From assembly GCF_041146795.1 (NCBI RefSeq), contig NC_135172.1:12514137-12578136 (forward strand): a stretch of DNA of 64,000 nt, in the 5' to 3' direction. The position numbers and the translations under genes were made by a program. The notes below the pieces were generated by a model. That model was given only the letters and a program-made list of their open reading frames with translations, was not told where the DNA came from and ran no database searches. This document shows positions 32,829-44,154 of the stretch, piece after piece (the stretch's first letter is position 1; every line of letters begins with the position of its first letter). This stretch comes from Maylandia zebra (Eukaryota > Chordata > Actinopteri > Cichliformes > Cichlidae).

Positions 32829-33112
32829 CAGCGGTCCCCAACCTTTTTTGCGCCACGGAACAATATTTTCACGGACCGGCCTTTAAGGTGTTGCGGATAA
32901 ATTCAACAAAATAAAACTAGTACCGATACCGAAAAAAAGAAGATTTATTCATAACACACGTGAAAAGACCGAGGAAAACCGAGTTAACGATAAAAACACT
33001 AACAAAATAACACTGAAAACCGATAAAAACCCTGAAAACCATACATTTCACACCTGAGCCTCAACTCTCGCGGCCCGGTACCAAACGACTCACGGACCGG
33101 TACCGGTCATGT
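32829..33112 (+). mobile_element. hAT (Charlie-like) element end
   Basis: Begins CAGCGGTCCCCAACCTTTTT and GCGCCACGGA, a widely known hAT terminal sequence. It then contains repeated ACGGACCGG. The expected inverted right end is not seen, so the element is truncated or non-autonomous. Confidence 0.6.
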
Positions 33113-33648
33113 TAAAAGAATGTTGGAAATTTGATCAGAATACGGTGAAAATGAGAGAAACAGACATTTTTCTCAGATCATTGTGTTAAATCGTCAAAAT
33201 CCCCGTGTTCTCTTTAAGACTATCAGCTCTACTCTAAACAACCCTGAAAGCCTCTGCTGACACATGTCATCAGTTCCTTTCTTTCTTTGTAAACAAGGTC
33301 GAGTCTGTCAGGTCAGCAATAGAACTTCCTACAGATGACCCATCAGTGTTTATTCCATGACTGTAAACATGTTTCCATTCGTCACTTCAGTCTTTACTCT
33401 GAAATACAGGAAATGACATCATGGCTCAAAATCTTTGTCGTTCAAACAATTCTTTATTTAACATTTTTTTAACTTTATTTAACAAAATACATTCAATAAA
33501 AACTTCAACTGAAACTGATTTTTAATCCAACCACTGAAAAAAAAGGTAACGACTGAACACAAACACTACAGAAGAACAATTTATAAAGATTAACATTGAA
33601 CTATAGGAACAGTTTGATTCATAGCCTCATTAGAACTTTAACTTAAAC
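33113..33648. other. Probable 3' UTR or spacer of the zinc-finger gene
   Basis: Non-coding and AT-rich. It lies just 3' of the zinc-finger stop codon on the minus strand. Confidence 0.35.
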
Positions 33649-35280
33649 TTAAGGAGAGCCGACCTGAACTCTGTGGAGCCTGATCTCCAGGGTTTTAAGT
33701 TGGACTCTGAAACCAGAAGAGGATGTTTCTCTCTCTTCAGATTCGCTGTCGTCCTGTGATGGGAACGGTTTCAGCCCTGCGTGATCGCGCTGATGTTTGC
33801 ACAGAGCAGATGATGAAGTGAATGTTTTGGCACAGTGGTAACAGTGAAACAGTTTATTAGTAACGTGGGATCGTTTGTGTGCAGAGTATGAACTGAGATT
33901 ACTGAAGCTCTTGTCACACTGCTCACAGCTGTAGTTTCCTTCCATGTGTGTACGTTCATGCTCGTTACGATGACCTGACTGTGAGAAGCTTTTGTCACAG
34001 TGTCTGCACTTGTATGGTTTCGCTCCTGTGTGGACTCGTTTGTGTGTTTTAAGCTGACTTGCAGTGGTGAAGGATGACCCACACTGATCACAGAGGTGCT
34101 TTTTGACCCCACTGTGAAAGAGTTCATGTTGTTTTAACTCAGCTGATGTGGGGAAGCTTCTCCCACATTCTTTGCAGTATTTCAGTTTGTCTCCAGTGTG
34201 TTTACGTTGATGTATTTTTAGGCCGGCTTGCTGACTGAAAGTTTTTCCACAGATGTCACAACGAAAGTCTTTCCCACCACCACAGCGATGACAGGGTTGA
34301 GAAGTGGATCCATCTGTGTCGCTCTGCTTCTAAACAAAGACACAAAGACCGTGTAAGTCAGTCCTTCAACACTTTTATCCTGAAAGTCGCCTGAAATAAA
34401 GAGCATCTCTGCAGACGTCCAATTACATTTTACTGTTTCGATTAACACACTCAGTTTACTGGGCTACAATAACTACAATACTACCACCATAATACTACAG
34501 CAATACTTATTTAATATTACAGTAACATCTGACTTACACTTAAATGAAATGAAAACCTGAATAATGGCTCAGAGCTACTCTTCGGTGGTGCAGAACTGCT
34601 AACATGCTAACACAATTTAATGAGCAGACTTGTTCCAAACAGTCAGACTGAACTTACAAGATAAAAATAAAAATACAAACCTCACAGTAACTGCACTTGT
34701 AGAGTCTCTTTCTGGTGTGGATCTGTTGGTGTTGTCTCAGGTACTGTGGAGTTTTAAAAGTCTTCTCACACAGGTCACATTGATAAGGTCTCTCCTCAGT
34801 GTGGGTAAACATGTGGCGTTGTAACTCTGTGTCTGTTGTAAAGTATTTGCCACACTGATCACACCATTACACATCTTCTCCGGTGTGAATGCGTACGTGT
34901 ATATTTCGGTACCCTAGCTGGCTGAACGTTTTTCCACAGATGTCACAGCTGTATGCCTTAATTCCAGAGTGGGTAACTAGATGTCTCTGTAAGTGGCTAC
35001 TGTGAATAAAAGCTCTGCCACACTGATCACAGCTGTAAGCTTTAACTCCACTGTGGACGACTTGGTGTGTTTTCAGGGAATTCTTCCAGGAAAACGACTT
35101 TCCACACAAGTCACAGCTGAACGGTCTCTCTCCAGTGTGGATGAGCTGATGTTGTTTTAGTTTAAACTTCCAGGTAAAATCCTTCCCACACTCGTCACAG
35201 GTGTTTTTTTTCTCTCTCTTTCTTCTGTGAGGTTTGTCGGCCTCCTGAGAGCGCTGACTTCTCGGTCCATGTTGGTCCTG
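33649..35280 (-). pseudogene. C2H2 zinc-finger gene, two exons, one in-frame stop
   Basis: Two minus-strand exons: about 34,682-35,280 (CACTGCAG acceptor, TGTGAG/GTTTGT donor) and 33,649-34,327. Together they encode about a dozen C2H2 fingers of the CxxC...HxxxH type with HTGE-like linkers, for example CDECGKDFTWKFKLKQHQLI and CDLCGKSFSWKNSLKTHQ. The product would be a nuclear DNA-binding protein of the large fish zinc-finger family. In the linker before the fifth finger, TGEDV is followed by TAA at about 34,867, where a TGEKPY-like linker is expected. Fingers continue in frame after it. The gene is either a recent pseudogene or makes a 4-finger protein. An upstream start exon is not clear. 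Confidence 0.72.
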
Positions 35281-36009
35281 CAGTGACAGAGATACAAACA
35301 GAGGCAGTGAGTGAAATGCAGTCATTAAACAAACTGAAGCTTCAAACTCCCTCCATTAACACTAGTTTTAAACCTGAAGGTGGAGTGTGGCACCAAACAC
35401 CTTAAAGGTCTCTTATCCCCACCTACTGGTAGTAGTAACACATTACATCCAACCTGCTGTTAAAGATAATTAATCATTGTTCAAACACTCTAAAATCATG
35501 CCCATCCCTCCTGCCTGTGCACAAATATTAATGCTAACACACTCAGAATAGTAATAAATGTTTACCAGGTCTGTACTTTTTTATATTTCCTGTTTGTTTC
35601 CTATTATATATTTCTATAATTGTATAATTTATTCGATAATAATAAATCATATGTAACAGTTACTAGCTTGGTTCAGTGAAGGATGATGTCAGAGTCTGAC
35701 TGTAACCTGACGTTTTTTTTTACTTTTACTCGCTACATTAAAAAAAAAAAAAAATCTGTATTTTCTACTCCTTACATTTTCAACACAGGCTTGTTACTTT
35801 TGGTTTAAGTCATTTGAGGGGAGTTATTTCATCACTGCGGGCTTCAAAGATCAAATTGATTTGAGCCTAAACAGTAACACATGAAATCCAATCCTGCATC
35901 ATACACCAGGCTGTGTGGTAAAGTCCTATAAATGGAGCATGTAACGATCACTGTAACACAAACCGTAAATTTTATCTGAGTTTAAAGGTTTAAATCACCA
36001 TCAATTTCA
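35281..36009. other. Intron or upstream region, no gene recognised
   Basis: Contains a T-rich/A-rich low-complexity patch at 35,710-35,760. Nothing else is identifiable. Confidence 0.35.
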
Positions 36010-37344
36010 TCCTTCTATGATTCAGAGTTTGGCGACATCCTTATCATACAGAGTTCCGTTGGCTGAGTTGGGAAAAAGTTCTCAATAGAGTTTTTGAGCT
36101 CAGCAAGGAAATCTGTCAGTTCATGGTGTGAGATTATTATATTATCTTATGCCACGTTATACCCCTAATTAAAGATAGTGAAATTATTATGTAGTTTTAG
36201 TTTGCATTATTCTCCTGACTTTGAAGAAGGTGACAACTATTACAGTTATTAAACTGATTTGTATTACATTAGACTGCTGATTTATTGTGAATGAGTGATA
36301 TTGTTTTATGATGCATTATACTGCTGAGGTATAAGAAATACTGTTTTCAGAGAGTCATGGCCTTATTTGTCTGATTAGAAGAGAACAGAGCATACCGGAG
36401 AGGTTTTCTGCCCCATCTCATCAGGAGGAGATAAAACAGGGAGCCAAGGCCGTCACTTAGGCGCCGTAAGAGAGAAAGAATGTGAATGTTTAGGTTTTAT
36501 GACTAGGTGGAGGGGGGCTGAAGCTATAAGAATGTGAGAAACACTCAGACGCTTCGAGATCAGGCGGACACCCTCCCGCGCTCATCTCCCCTCCGGATGG
36601 TTTATGCTCAAAAGTGTTGAATTGTATGGAATAAAAGATTGTTGATTGAGCATTTATACACCGAGTATTGTCCTTCCTTCAGCCCAAAGATCAAAAGAAT
36701 TGGGAGATTTAACAATGGACATGGCATGTATGATGCAGTGAAGGCATTTCAAGTGAAGCTGTCACAAATGCACCAGTGCAACCTGTCTCACTTTCCCTGT
36801 TGCCAAGTAATGTTGAACCAAGTCGGCGCACTTTGCTGATAAACTGAGCGCACTGAGTTCGCGGCGCTTTGGTGACTGTGAAGCACAAAAAGAGAATTTC
36901 AAGCTTCTTTTTTACGTGGAAACTGCACCTGTGCAGATTCAGATGGAGCTGCAGTGTAATGGTACACTCAAGGCAAAGTACGACACTGAATGGCCTGCAC
37001 AGTTTATTAGTTCCATTCCTGCAGCAATGCCCCAGCTCCGTCTACATGCAGCTCCAACCTTGTGTATGTTTTCATTTATTTTTTCTGGGGTTTTTGCAGC
37101 ATGTTCATATTTCTAACTTGCATAATTTTGACAGGATATATTTTTATGAAGATCAAAACATTTAAAGTTAAAGTTGATTTTTTAAGTTTATTTATTCTGG
37201 AATAAAATTCCTGTCTGTTTTTATTCATATTTCTGTTTAAAAAACATGGTTTTAGTGTGTTCAATAAATGTTTATCTTGTTTGGCCCGCGACCTAAAGTG
37301 TGCCTTGAGTTTTGCTCCCTGTGCAGTTGAGTTTGACACCCCTG
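36010..37344 (+). mobile_element. hAT (Charlie-type) transposase relic
   Basis: Left of the solo LTR, a damaged frame reads KVLNRVFELSKEICQFM. Right of it comes MYDAVKAFQVKLSQMHQCNL, HFPCCQ and QIQMELQCNGTLKAKYDTEW with FIPAAMPQLRLHAAPTLCMF. This is the order of motifs in Charlie-like hAT transposases. The 3' end at 37,329-37,344 is GAGTTTGACACCCCTG, the reverse of the standard terminal repeat CAGGGGTGTCAAACTC. Frameshifts, an internal deletion and the LTR insertion make it inactive. Confidence 0.75.
36127..36714 (+). mobile_element. Solo LTR, 588 bp, inserted in the hAT relic
   Basis: Begins TGTGAGATTATT and ends GAGATTTAACA. It has an AATAAA near 36,630 and the 4-bp duplication ATGG on both sides (36,123-36,126 and 36,715-36,718). 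Both flanks are hAT transposase sequence, which confirms the insertion. A 4-bp duplication fits a gammaretrovirus-like ERV. Confidence 0.72.
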
Positions 37345-37770
37345 GTGTAGAGGATGGAAATCAGCCAGGACAACTCATGAAACATCTGCAGACATCTGGT
37401 TGAATTCAGTTGTGTACATCCACAGAGAGCAGCAGGTCAGCTGATCACAGCCTGTACATTAAGAACATCGACTGGAGCTCTCAATAGAAATGATTGTGAG
37501 CTGTGACTCTTTTCCCCACACTGAGCCACTACAGCTGATTTTAGGGTTGAATCCTGCTGAATCCCACTTTAACCTCTTCCCTGCCCATTTTCCTCTTTAG
37601 AGGCAAAGTCACCCTCTACAATGTAGGCATTGTATTATTACATGAATATTACATTACATTAATATAGCACAAGGTTCAGTTAGTTTTGCATAAAATATAT
37701 ATCAGTACTTCATCTTTTACCCCTTTAAGACCTACCATAGAACCAAGAGCTTATGTTTATATTTTTACTA

Positions 37771-39087
37771 GAGATGGCACGATACCACTTTTTTATGTCC
37801 GATACCATAAATTTGGATATCTGCCGATACCGATATGAATCCGTATTTTTTAATCAACAGAACTGTTTTTTTTTTAATATCTTGCTGTTTTTGTATAAGT
37901 TCATACTCAAGTTAAAAAACAAAACACTAAAGCTATTCTGTTATACCTGTATGCAAAAAATACACAGCACCCAAATATTTCATAGTTCAGTAATAGTGAT
38001 CAATCTAATACACTTAATCCTACTCCATCCTCCCTATTCTGGTATTTTAAGGAGTAAGTAACCTAAATAATAGGGCTCTAAAACTCCCAGCAAAAAAAAA
38101 AAATAGATAGGGAATCACCCACCCTCCACTTCATGATGCTTAATCAACATAATCAACTTTAATTTGATGCAGTGTGAAAAAAGATTCACAGAAATCAATT
38201 ATTTTTCAAGAATAATTAAATAGATTCAACATCTTTCTTCAACAGAATTGCAGACTGCACAGATGGTACCTTCCCAAAGGAAAAAGTAGTAAAGCTTACT
38301 AGGGTATATTAGGCTTAGTTACTATATACAGTCATGGACTTCTATACATTTTACATCAGATTAAAACTTTGGGTGTAAGATTCAGATAATTATTTATTAA
38401 AATCTAGACATTTTAAATGAGAATAAGAAAGAAAAGGATGTCTTTGTGCCCCCTTTTCCCTGTTAATGCCCTATCGGCCACCCTGGCTAAACTTTGCTAG
38501 ATCCGCCCCTGCACAGTTACCAGCCGTCAGCTAGAAAAGGATCCTGGTGTAGAAAGTAATATTAAATAAATTCTAACAACAGCTTATCAAGGTTAAACGT
38601 GCTGCTGTTGTTCAGCTGCTGGTTTCCTCTTTCTGGCGCGAAGTGGGCAATAAACAAACAAGAGAGACGGACTCGCGACAGAAAAGCCGATCAGCTGATC
38701 ATGATTTCATGACTGAAGTAGCAGCAGGAGAGGGAGGGGGAGAGAAGAGGCAGTCGCTCCATATATGTTCCATCGCAGGAATGCTTTACAAACATTCAGA
38801 GACGAACTTACACACTTGCTTTACTTCTCTCTGGGATAACTTCCTCGGAGATGAAATGCCGGATTGGTAGCAAGGCTACAAATACACACAGCCGCTCTAT
38901 CACGTGAGCACACTGCTCTGACGTGCTACGGTTATGAGCCGAGTTACGCCATGTCGCAAGTTTTGTGAGGTGCTTTTTTGAAATTTAATGGATCGGATTA
39001 CATTTTTTATTTCTCTCCGATATCAGATCCAGTAATTTACGTCAGTATCGAACCGATACGATACGTGATATCGGATCGGTCCATCTC
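37771..39087. mobile_element. Non-autonomous DNA transposon, 1.3 kb
   Basis: GAGATGG at the left edge mirrors CCATCTC at the right edge. The imperfect similarity extends inward (ACGATACC against CCGATCCGAT). TA lies on each side. The interior holds no transposase. It is inside the piggyBac-like element. Confidence 0.6.
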
Positions 39088-39109
39088 TAATTTTTACATG
39101 CCCTTAATG

Positions 39110-40554
39110 CAGGGCTCTAGAGTGCGACCAATTTGGTCGCAAATGCGACCAAATTTTTCAGTGGTGCGACTAAAAAATATATTTGCTTGCACCTGTGCGA
39201 CCAAATGTTCGGGTAGCAAAAAAAAAAAAAAAAAAAAAATCTGCAACCTTCCCTGTGGTCAACAACAGACACACATTATGCCCCTATCGTGGACTAAACC
39301 AATCAGAGATAGTAAGGGGCGGGACCTCTCTGATTGGCCGTGGTCCAGTTGAAAGTGCAGGTGGAAGTGGGAGGTGAGTAGCTTGAATAAAGCGATATCA
39401 ATTCATTAAATCCTGAATCGACTTTTAAATATAACTGTGTTTTGCCAGAAACGCCAGATTCTCAGATTAAAGCTCACAAAACCATTTCAACAACAACCAA
39501 ACAGCAAATGAGAGCAGGTACACGGACTCCACACAAAGACGTAAACACAGAGCCAACGCATCAGAATCAGCTTTGTCTTTCTCGGCTTTCTCAGCTTAGC
39601 GATCCTGATGCGTCCGGTCCACGCTGTGATTACGTCTTTTTGCGCTGATTCTGAGCTGCAGGTTTTGTCTCTCTCCAACCAAAATTCACCGAGCCAGCAG
39701 CAAAAGAAGCAGCAAACTGCGCTTCACATTTGATCAATGTCGTAATGAATTTTGCTGTTTTGCTTCCACGACTATTAAAATCACACTTCATGCACAGCTA
39801 GCTCTCTCTCTCTCTCTCTGTACTTCAAGAACAGTTTCCCGTCTCCAATCTCTGTTTTCTGTATTATTCATTCGCTTATTACCCACCAGTCTACCGCTGT
39901 TTACGGCGCTGTGGCTGCTGTCTTTTTCTATTCTTTTTTTCACTTAAATGACATCGGACAAGCAAGCCTATTTTTTCTGTTGTTCAATACTGAAGAAATT
40001 TAAACTTTATATGCAGAACATTGTAGAATATTTTGAAGGTTATCTGCTATAAAAAGCCAGACAAGGAAAATCTCCTTCATGTTTTTCTGTGTTTTATTCT
40101 CAGTTACTTTCACACAAAGGCATCTGCTGTGATGTTCACAATTCTGAAGAAGTCAGTACTGATAAATGATCAGAATTATAATATTTCTGACTGTCTGAGG
40201 CTAATTTGAATCGAATCGGGACTTTGAAAACCGGAATCGAATGGATTATAGAAATCAGTGATGATACCCAGCCCTAGTGAGCAGCCTAGGCACGACAGAA
40301 GTGGATGTAGCTGTAATAGGAAAAGAACTATTGCTAACTTTTCTGTTAAGTTAAGGCCTGATCCTTCTGAAATTCATAGCCAGTGCTCTGACACGGTGTC
40401 ATCAATCTTTGAATGCTGAAAAAGCACAGTGTATCCAGAAAAACACATTATATTATATAAATTATTATAAAATTTGTGTGCGCCTAACTTTTGTGCTGGT
40501 ACACCTAACTTTTTAAAGTTAGGCGTACCGGCAAAAAGTTAGTCTAGAGCCCTG
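39110..40554. mobile_element. hAT-type transposon, 1.4 kb, with perfect 8-bp duplication
   Basis: Starts CAGGGCTCTAGA and ends TCTAGAGCCCTG. CCTTAATG is duplicated exactly at 39,102-39,109 and 40,555-40,562. An 8-bp duplication with CAG...CTG ends is typical of hAT. The subterminal part has repeated TGCGACCAAAT units. No transposase frame is found, so it would need help in trans. Confidence 0.85.
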
Positions 40555-41322
40555 CCTTAATGCCATTTTGGGGAGCATTTCAAGTTGCTATACATCAATA
40601 TGACCATTATATCCCAAATGTTAATAATATCTATGCATTAAGTCCATAGTAACTACATAAAGTGCAAAAAAACTGCAATAAAATACAAAAAAATTTAAAT
40701 TGTTTTTGTTTTGTTTTTTACACATATTTGTAGTTAGAAAATTGTATCCCTCAAAACTGTAAATTTAAAAAAGTTGCACATTGTTTCCAACCACAGGAAA
40801 TTTGTTTTTGAGCATTTTTGAGGAAAAACAAAAATAAATATTATAATGCAAATTTGCAAACAAACAGCATGTGCATCAAAATAAACTATTACCAACAGTG
40901 CAGTTTGAGTTCTAAGCATCCCAGAAACAATACAGAAAAGAATAAAGTCAAACATGACTTTTAAAAACACCAGTATAGGTGTCGCTGAAGGCAGGTTTTG
41001 GCAGGTAAAGTTGGACATGTGATAGTTCGCGCTGGCATCTATTCCAACATAGGAAGTGCTATGAACAGCAAAGCGTGTTTCTGGTATATTATGCTGCAAG
41101 TGCTTTTTATGCAATTTCTGCAAATACATATGTGGAAGGAAACGTGACCTAGGGCAAGCTGATGGCATAAGATGTAAGTACAACTATTCCTAAATAAAAT
41201 AATTGTGTTAGCTTAAGTGCAGTTCTACCGGGATTTTAAAATTGTTACGCAAAACGGAGCATTCCTGCTCCAATAGGCCTTAAAGGGTTAATGGAGTATT
41301 TCTTAACACTAGTATCTGTCAC

Positions 41323-41427
41323 CTTCTTTGTCGAACTCATTGTTTTCTCTGCAGTGGCTGAGCTGAGTCCAAGTAGCGTAAATGTTCCCCTGCTGCTCCG
41401 TCAGACTCTTCTCCTCCTGCTGATCAG
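41323..41427 (-). other. Possible exon upstream of the zinc-finger gene
   Basis: On the minus strand a TTTGTGTCCCAG acceptor precedes an open 105-nt block rich in Gln and Glu (DQQEEKSLTEQQGNIYATW), ending AAAGAAG/GTGACA. It resembles the acidic N-terminal exons of fish zinc-finger genes and has the same strand as the gene at 33.6-35.3 kb. Its donor phase does not match the next known exon directly. Confidence 0.3.
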
Positions 41428-41686
41428 CTGGGACACAAAACAGAACTTTGTTAGGCTCCACACTGCACTGAAGAGTCAAAGTGTCTCATATGTTCATCTG
41501 AGAGCACAAACAACAAATTTTAGCTTCCCTGGGTGAGCAACTTGTTTAAAACATACACAAAAGGTTTGAGCACCGATACCAAATTCAGCAGTATGGTACA
41601 CCAGTACCAGGAGAGCAATTCCTCTTTAAAAAAAGCCCTGGCAAAGAACAAAAACAGAACAATCGATGGACCTGCATAAACGAGTA

Positions 41687-41775
41687 CAGTGTTTCCCAAC
41701 CACTGTGCCGCGGCATATATACGTGTGCCGTGAGAACTGATCAGGTGTGCCGTGGAAGATTATCCTATCTGAGTG
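41687..41775 (+). mobile_element. hAT-like terminal fragment
   Basis: CAGTGTTTCCCAACCACTGT followed by two TGTGCCG units matches a common hAT end. The remainder is missing. Confidence 0.5.
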
Positions 41776-41819
41776 GGTGTAGAAATCTGAGCCATGATCT
41801 GAGTAACCCTCATCACTCA

Positions 41820-42003
41820 GTCACACTCCGATTCTCTACTTATATCAAGTCCATTGCACTACTTTCAAGCATTCTGCAACCTGTCCTCTAATTTATTCTT
41901 ACTGTCTTACTATTTATATTGTTTTCCATGCACGGTTGGTGTGGAGCACCCACAATTTAGTTGAATATGTACAAAGACAATAAAAGACTATTCTATTCTA
42001 TTT
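41820..42003 (+). mobile_element. LINE 3' tail fragment
   Basis: GTACAAAGACAATAAAAGAC followed by (TATTC)n is the 3' end of an L2-like LINE. The coding part is absent. Confidence 0.5.
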
Positions 42004-43625
42004 TAAAAACTCTGCAGTACTTTTAAAACACAGATCCCCTCTTGGGGTTCGAGGCTGTATTTGTTTTAAAAATGAATCTCTGGTATCTCTGGCCTATCAT
42101 TATTATTTTGCTAACAGTTAATCAGGCTCATTTACTGAATACTGATCAGAATTTATCAAATTATCTTTGAAATGATTCTAACAACAGGCCTCTCAGAGTG
42201 AGGCCAGTTTTTACAATCACATGCCCTGTGGGCTGACACAACTTTGCTGATAAGACAAAGGCAGCTGTGTTTTAGTCTGGAATACATTTATTTTTTACCT
42301 TTCTTTTAAATTGATTTCATTATAGCACTTTTACCGCCAACATATTTGGATTTTTTGGCGCTGGAAGTGACCTTATATTGATGATGGCTGGCGTTAGCTA
42401 GCTAGCTTGGATAGCATGCTGCATTCAAAAACTATGCAGGTGCCACACAGTGACAGAGATGCTAACTAGCGCTTAGTAACAGACTAATAAAATAATAGAA
42501 ACTCTGATTACACTTAGCTAATTTAAAAGCTTTCTTCTAATAATAACACTGTTTTCTTCTCTGTGTTTCATTAGCATTTGTTAATATTTTCTTGTAAATT
42601 AGTTTATAGCAGCTTGACTTGATGTAGAGGCTTTTTCTTTCAACTGGTTCACAAATAACTGACAACAGAGACCGAGGAGAGCAACAGAAAACTTCACTCA
42701 GGAGCTAAATTCAAGATTGACTGAACTCAGATCAAAGTTACCTTAGTGCTTCACTTTAGATGAGGAAGAAAAATAAACTAAAACACAAACGCAATGAAGC
42801 GGGAACTTCGCGGCTTCTTCTTCTTTGGGGATTTTCTTTGGCGGTTAGAGCTTTAAGGTGCATTACCGCCACCTGCTGGACTAGATGGTTCTTAAACTAA
42901 AACTAGACATTTAAAAGTATTTTAATAAACAATAAAAACAAAGACAAAATGTTTCAGTGTGTTATATTCATGAACATAAACATCAGATGGCTTCAGCTTA
43001 CGCTTACCCCCATTTATTTAAGAGAATTTGCTCTCTGCAGGCGAGGATTTTTTGTTTAGAGGATCTTTGTAAGCCTGTATTTACTTTAAAAGAAGGGAAG
43101 CACTTCTTCATTCTACAGAAAAGGTGACACATTACAGATGAGTTCATAAAAAGTGTCTCTGTCACTCTTTCAAGGCTCTGTCACTTTTTCTTTTTGACTG
43201 GAACAGCATGGTAAAGTAGGCCTAGGCTGCCATCTTGTGGCAGTGTGTTGTTACTACAACATATGAAATTGTGTTTCTATTGGAAATATAATTCAGCACC
43301 ACTGAGCCGCTCTCTCAGTTACAAACTGAACCTGTTTCTTAGACGTATAAATCACTAAGTACAGTGAAGCTTTTGGTTTTGTAAAAGTGTTTCTTATTCT
43401 AAATGCATGTTGATTTTTATCAGGGTGAAGAGCAGTTAGCAGTGCATTCATGGACATCTTTAAACTATTAATTGAAGAATCTTTGGTGATGATGGCATGA
43501 ACTAGAAGCGCAAGCTCCAGGTGAGACTGCACAGAACAACAAGTGTCCTTAAACTGCATCAACTGATGACTTCTCACAATTTTATTCCACTGTGTGTTTT
43601 TATCATTGAACGTTTCTGTCTTCAG
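42004..43625. other. No gene identified
   Basis: AT-rich. At 42,840-42,890 CATTACCGCCACCTGCTGGA is a common fish repeat motif. There is no recognisable coding sequence. Confidence 0.35.
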
Positions 43626-43757
43626 GTTTCTCTCAGACCAAGATTGAATGTGATGACAAGGGTGATGGATGGTGTGACATGTGCTGCTGGCCCACAGAAC
43701 CAGGTGAGTATGCTGTCCATGTGCTCTGCAACAATGAGGACATCCAACACTCTCAGT
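43626..43757 (+). pseudogene. Isolated filamin-repeat exon
   Basis: After a CTTCAG acceptor the frame reads [14 protein letters not shown], then [19 protein letters not shown], the centre of a filamin immunoglobulin-like repeat (actin cross-linker). In filamins the stretch before WPTEPG is CDVRY; here it is CDMCC, an unusual change. The frame runs past the expected exon end into unrelated sequence and stops. No adjacent filamin exons are seen. It is a single-exon fragment, probably non-functional. Confidence 0.65.
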
Positions 43758-43849
43758 TAAGATTAGTTTTCATGATTGTTGCCTCAAGGCCTGAGATCAT
43801 GGTGGTGGGCTTGTGATGGACACACATGGCTGAAACCTCTCCTGTAGAG

Positions 43850-44113
43850 GCTAAGCCCAGGCTTGAAACCACTGGGGTGTTCGTTGGCAGGGGTGACGCA
43901 ATGTCACTGGTATGCATGAATTTATTAAACTTGATACAGTCCAATAACTCCAGCCTTACTCATCTTGTCCTTCAGATTCTTTATTTCTAGGATTTAACAG
44001 CAGCGCAGCGGTCACAAACTGTTTGCTTCCTCCCGATCAACAACACAGCTGCCGCTAATTACGTGTGTCTACCTTAAATATCTTCACAAACTCAAAATGT
44101 GACCTCTAGCACC
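43850..44113 (+). repeat. Dispersed repeat, copy 1
   Basis: Shares the order GGCTTGAA, GGGGTGACGC, TGGTATGCATGAAT, CAGTCCAATAACTCCAGC, GCGCAGCGGTCACAAAC and ACCTCTAGC with 54,080-55,225. The copies have diverged by substitutions and small indels. Possibly an LTR. No flanking duplication determined. Confidence 0.65.
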
Positions 44114-44154
44114 AAACGCTTGCTGCAGTTCTTGGTGTCAGAGGTGACACACAA

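Larger units (their letters stand above)
37720..41287. mobile_element. piggyBac-like non-autonomous element carrying two nested transposons
   Basis: The left end CCCCTTTAAGACCTA and right end TAGGCCTTAAAGGG are inverted repeats. They are flanked by TTTA on the left and TTAA on the right (piggyBac targets TTAA). Without the two insertions about 800 bp remain, AT-rich and with no transposase. The family assignment rests on the TTAA-type target and the ends only. Confidence 0.55.

Noticed and set aside
40734-41183. 149-residue minus-strand frame
   Set aside because: Lies inside a non-autonomous DNA transposon, has no recognisable domain and odd hydrophobic composition.
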